From an uncultured beta proteobacterium (lineage in GTDB: Bacteria > Pseudomonadota > Gammaproteobacteria > Burkholderiales > Burkholderiaceae_C), in contig CAIXMC010000111.1 of assembly GCA_903920405.1 (NCBI GenBank), forward strand, positions 1-26,632: a stretch of 26,632 nt of DNA, written 5' to 3'. Position 1 is the stretch's first letter. Every line of letters begins with the position of its first letter. Under the pieces are notes generated by a model. The model ran no database searches. It worked only from the letters and a program-made list of their open reading frames with translations, and was not told where the DNA came from. The translations under genes and the position numbers were made by a program. Positions 23,717-26,632 of this stretch are shown here, in pieces.

Positions 23717-26425
23717 TCAAGCCAACAAAGGATTGACTTTATCCGTCTGAATGCCATATTTTTCAATGGCTTGTGCGACCTTAGCCACTGGCACCGTACC
23801 CTCTTCGCTGAGTGCTTTTAAAGCGGCCACAACGATGAAATGGCGGTTAATTTCAAAATGCTCACGCAATTTGCTGCGAAAGTCGCTTCGGCCAAAACCA
23901 TCTGTCCCCAGCACTTTATAGCTGCGGCCTTTGGGAATAAATGCACGAATTTGTTCGGCGAAAGCCTTGATGTAATCGGTGGATGCGACAACAGGCCCGG
24001 TGTGACTGGCCAACTGTTGCGTCACAAAAGGCTTGCGGACAGCATCAAGAGGATGCAGAAGTTGGTGACGCTCACAGGCCTGCCCCTCACGCGCCAACTC
24101 GGTAAAGCTCGGGCAGCTCCAGACATCTGCGACCACCCCCCAATCTTCCGCCAGCAGCTTTTGCGCGAACAGACTCTCTCGCAAAATAGCACCAGAACCC
24201 AACAACTGAACCCGTGGCCCTGTCGCACCTTCTTGGCCGGGTTTGCACAAATACATGCCTTTGATGATTTGATCTTCAGTGCCTGCCGTCAGACCTGGCA
24301 TGGCGTAGTTTTCATTGAGCAGTGTCAGGTAATAAAAAACGTTGTCCTGGCTTTCAACCATGCGTTTTAAGCCGTGGTGCAAAATCACCGCCACTTCATG
24401 GGCAAAGGTGGGGTCATAACTGATGCAGTTGGGAAGTGTCCCCGCCAGAATGTGGCTGTGGCCGTCTTCGTGTTGCAAACCTTCGCCGTTGAGCGTGGTG
24501 CGCCCGGAAGTACCGCCCAGCAAAAAACCTCTTGCCTGCATATCGCCTGCAGCCCAGGCCAGATCGCCCACGCGCTGAAAACCAAACATCGAGTAGTACA
24601 CATAAAACGGCAGCATGATGCGGTTACTTGTGCTGTAGCTGGTGGCCGCAGCAATCCAACTGCTCATGCCACCGGCTTCGTTAATGCCCTCTTGCAAAAT
24701 CTGGCCACGGGTGTCTTCACGGTAATACATGACCTGGTCTTTGTCGACCGGGGTGTATTGCTGGCCTGCGGGGTTGTAAATGCCAATCTGGCGAAACAAC
24801 CCTTCCATGCCAAAGGTGCGCGCTTCATCGACCAAAATGGGCACTACGCGAGTGCCCAAAGCGGCGTCGCGCAACAGTTGGGTTAAAAATCGGACAAATG
24901 CCTGCGTGGTTGATATTTCACGCCCCAAGGCCGTGGGTTCAAGCACGGCCTTGAAGGTGTCGATGGGCGGCACAGTGAACGATTCATCACTGCGGGTGCG
25001 ACGGTGTGGCAAATACCCCCCCAGCGCTTGGCGACGTTCGTGCAGATAGCGCATTTCAGGGGTGTCGTCTGCCGGTTTATAAAACGGAATGCTGGCAATT
25101 TGACTGTCTGGCACAGGGATATTGAAGCGGTCGCGAAAGGCTTTGATGTCGTCATCGGTGAGTTTTTTGGTTTGATGCACGTTGTTCTTGCCCTCGCCAC
25201 TTTTGCCCATGCCAAAACCCTTGACGGTTTTGATCAGCAACACCGTAGGCTGGCCGGTGTGATGGACGGCTGCATGGTAAGCGGCATACACTTTTTGAGG
25301 GTCGTGTCCACCCCGACGCAAATTCCAGATTTCATCATCGGTCATGTTGGCCACCATGGCCAGGGCGCGCGGGTCACGGGCAAAAAAGTGTTGGCGAACA
25401 TACGCACCGTCATTGGCTTTGAAAGCCTGGTAGTCACCGTCTGGTGTGTCCATCATCAGTTGGCGCAAGACACCCTCCTTGTCACGCGCAAGTAAGGGAT
25501 CAAGATTGCTGCCCCATAGCAGTTTGATGACGTTCCAGCCTGCCCCACGGAAGGTACTTTCAAGCTCTTGAACAATTTTTCCATTGCCACGCACAGGGCC
25601 ATCAAGACGCTGCAAATTGCAGTTGATGACAAAAATCAGGTTGTCAAGATTTTCACGCGCAGCCAATCCAATAGCGCCCAAAGATTCAACCTCGTCCATT
25701 TCGCCATCACCACAAAAGACCCAGACCTTGCGGTTATCCGTCCTGGCAATGTCACGCGCTTGCAGATACTTTAAAAACCGTGCCTGGTAAATGCCCATCA
25801 GCGGCCCCAAACCCATCGACACAGTTGGAAATTGCCAAAATTCGGGCATCAGCTTGGGGTGGGGGTAGCTAGACAGCCCTTTGCCGCCGGTTTCCTGGCG
25901 AAAATTGAGCAATTGTTCTTCGGTCAAACGACCTTCCAGGTAGGCACGCGCATAAATGCCCGGGGCGACATGGCCTTGAATATAAAGACAATCGCCGCCG
26001 TGGTCACTGCTGGGCGCATGCCAAAAGTGGTTAAACCCTGCGCCCAACATGTGCGCCAAAGAAGCAAATGAGCCAATATGTCCACCCAAATCGCCACCGT
26101 CTTCAGGGTGATGGCGGTTGGCCTTGACCACCATGGCCATCGCATTCCAGCGCATGTAGGCACGCAGGCGTTCTTCAATTTCAATATTGCCGGGGCAGTG
26201 GGCTTCATGCGCTGCATCAATGGTATTCACGTAAGCCGTATTGGCTGAAAAAGGCATGTCAATGCTGTTTTGACGGGCATGATCGAGCAATCGTTCCAGA
26301 AGATCATGCGCACGATGGTGACCTTCGCGCTCTATGACGGCGCTCAGCGCATCCATCCATTCGCGGGTTTCCTGGGCATCGTCATCCTGAGAGTGGGTAG
26401 GTGTGAGTGGGGTTGATGGCATCAT
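23717..26425 (-). CDS. aceE: Pyruvate dehydrogenase E1 component (homodimeric type)
   Basis: 902 aa from the ATG at 26425, with AAGAGA just upstream; a TTG six codons earlier is less likely and the next ATG (26422) is directly adjacent. E1 decarboxylates pyruvate with thiamine diphosphate and acetylates the E2 lipoyl groups. The N-terminal domain has the ThDP motif CGDGEMDEVES...FVINCNLQRLDG near residues 234-265. The middle domain (PVDKDQVMYYREDTRGQILQ and HEDGHSHILA) and the C-terminal domain (VLGTDGFGRSDFRSKLREHF) are typical of the alpha2-type enzyme of proteobacteria. Length is close to E. coli AceE. It is first in the aceE-aceF operon; a MITE-like palindrome begins 88 bases upstream of the start. 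Confidence 0.97.
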   Translation of the reverse strand: MMPSTPLTPTHSQDDDAQETREWMDALSAVIEREGHHRAHDLLERLLDHARQNSIDMPFSANTAYVNTIDAAHEAHCPGNIEIEERLRAYMRWNAMAMVVKANRHHPEDGGDLGGHIGSFASLAHMLGAGFNHFWHAPSSDHGGDCLYIQGHVAPGIYARAYLEGRLTEEQLLNFRQETGGKGLSSYPHPKLMPEFWQFPTVSMGLGPLMGIYQARFLKYLQARDIARTDNRKVWVFCGDGEMDEVESLGAIGLAARENLDNLIFVINCNLQRLDGPVRGNGKIVQELESTFRGAGWNVIKLLWGSNLDPLLARDKEGVLRQLMMDTPDGDYQAFKANDGAYVRQHFFARDPRALAMVANMTDDEIWNLRRGGHDPQKVYAAYHAAVHHTGQPTVLLIKTVKGFGMGKSGEGKNNVHQTKKLTDDDIKAFRDRFNIPVPDSQIASIPFYKPADDTPEMRYLHERRQALGGYLPHRRTRSDESFTVPPIDTFKAVLEPTALGREISTTQAFVRFLTQLLRDAALGTRVVPILVDEARTFGMEGLFRQIGIYNPAGQQYTPVDKDQVMYYREDTRGQILQEGINEAGGMSSWIAAATSYSTSNRIMLPFYVYYSMFGFQRVGDLAWAAGDMQARGFLLGGTSGRTTLNGEGLQHEDGHSHILAGTLPNCISYDPTFAHEVAVILHHGLKRMVESQDNVFYYLTLLNENYAMPGLTAGTEDQIIKGMYLCKPGQEGATGPRVQLLGSGAILRESLFAQKLLAEDWGVVADVWSCPSFTELAREGQACERHQLLHPLDAVRKPFVTQQLASHTGPVVASTDYIKAFAEQIRAFIPKGRSYKVLGTDGFGRSDFRSKLREHFEINRHFIVVAALKALSEEGTVPVAKVAQAIEKYGIQTDKVNPLLA

Positions 26426-26513
26426 TTTGTCTCTTGTGATCAATGTTCATAACGGTTTAGGATGTGGTCAGTAATAAGTTCCCCATTTGGCCGTCAGAGT
26501 TGGGAGGCAATGC

Positions 26514-26632
26514 TAGCAGCCTGTCGGACTTGAAGGTATAACAAATTGATTTTTAAGAATTTTCTCAATTGTGTAAATTTATAATTATTTTTATAAATCA
26601 ATAACTTACCAATCAAGTCCGACAGGCTGCTA
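26514..26632. mobile_element. MITE-like palindromic element, 119 bp, with 20-bp perfect terminal inverted repeats
   Basis: TAGCAGCCTGTCGGACTTGA (26514-26533) is the exact reverse complement of 26613-26632. Inside, similarity continues imperfectly: GGTA, then TTGATTT followed by TAA and AAT occur at matching distances from both ends, so the whole element can fold into a long hairpin. The centre is very AT-rich and has no coding capacity. This looks like the two ends of an insertion sequence joined without the transposase gene. The right flank is outside the window, so no target duplication can be checked and the repeat could extend further. It lies upstream of aceE. Confidence 0.75.

Overview
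This window looks like chromosomal DNA of a beta-proteobacterium, most likely Burkholderiales/Comamonadaceae (Rhodoferax/Polaromonas-like). The basis is the protein style (clpS-clpA next to DUF192 and ogt, an EXDD-type RelA, homodimeric-type AceE followed by a two-lipoyl AceF) and a dispersed repeat that resembles, from memory, one common in that family. The window starts inside a 7-bp tandem repeat and ends exactly at the outer end of a 20-bp inverted repeat, so it may be a whole contig bounded by repeats.

Layout, left to right. (1) 1-1717: a 7-bp tandem repeat, then a dynamin-like GTPase gene on the minus strand. (2) 1718-3297: a repeat-rich region holding a decayed copy of an RND-pump gene 3' end and a small coiled-coil/PD-(D/E)XK (DUF3782-like) gene bracketed by two kinds of direct repeat. 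(3) 3298-8283, minus strand: a tetR - periplasmic adaptor - RND permease operon with an ATGA stop/start overlap. (4) 8349-11093, plus strand: clpS and clpA. (5) 11148-12543: a DUF192 protein, ogt in convergent orientation, and a small two-helix membrane protein with a GTG start. (6) 12773-14953: relA. (7) 15257-21315, plus strand: two large, related surface-type lipoproteins built from bacterial Ig-like and jelly-roll-like modules, followed by an outer-membrane beta-barrel. A cluster of TAGGG-N4-CCCTA sites lies upstream and a strong rho-independent terminator lies between the second lipoprotein and the barrel. (8) 21384-21942: a BrnT/BrnA toxin-antitoxin pair. (9) 22043-26425, minus strand: aceE-aceF of pyruvate dehydrogenase. 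(10) 26514-26632: a 119-bp MITE-like palindrome upstream of aceE.

How the genes fit together: most blocks are housekeeping (N-degron proteolysis, stringent response, alkylation repair, pyruvate oxidation) or standard efflux with its own regulator. The accessory parts are the GTPase, the repeat-flanked nuclease-like gene, the lipoprotein/barrel cluster and BrnTA. The lipoprotein/barrel cluster is the best candidate for an undescribed system, as a possible surface-display module. The clearest unusual sequence signal is a 33-bp dispersed repeat. It occurs in two intergenic sites and also, in frame and with identical spacing, in both linkers that follow the lipoyl domains of AceF. No tRNA, rRNA, CRISPR array or intact transposase gene was seen.
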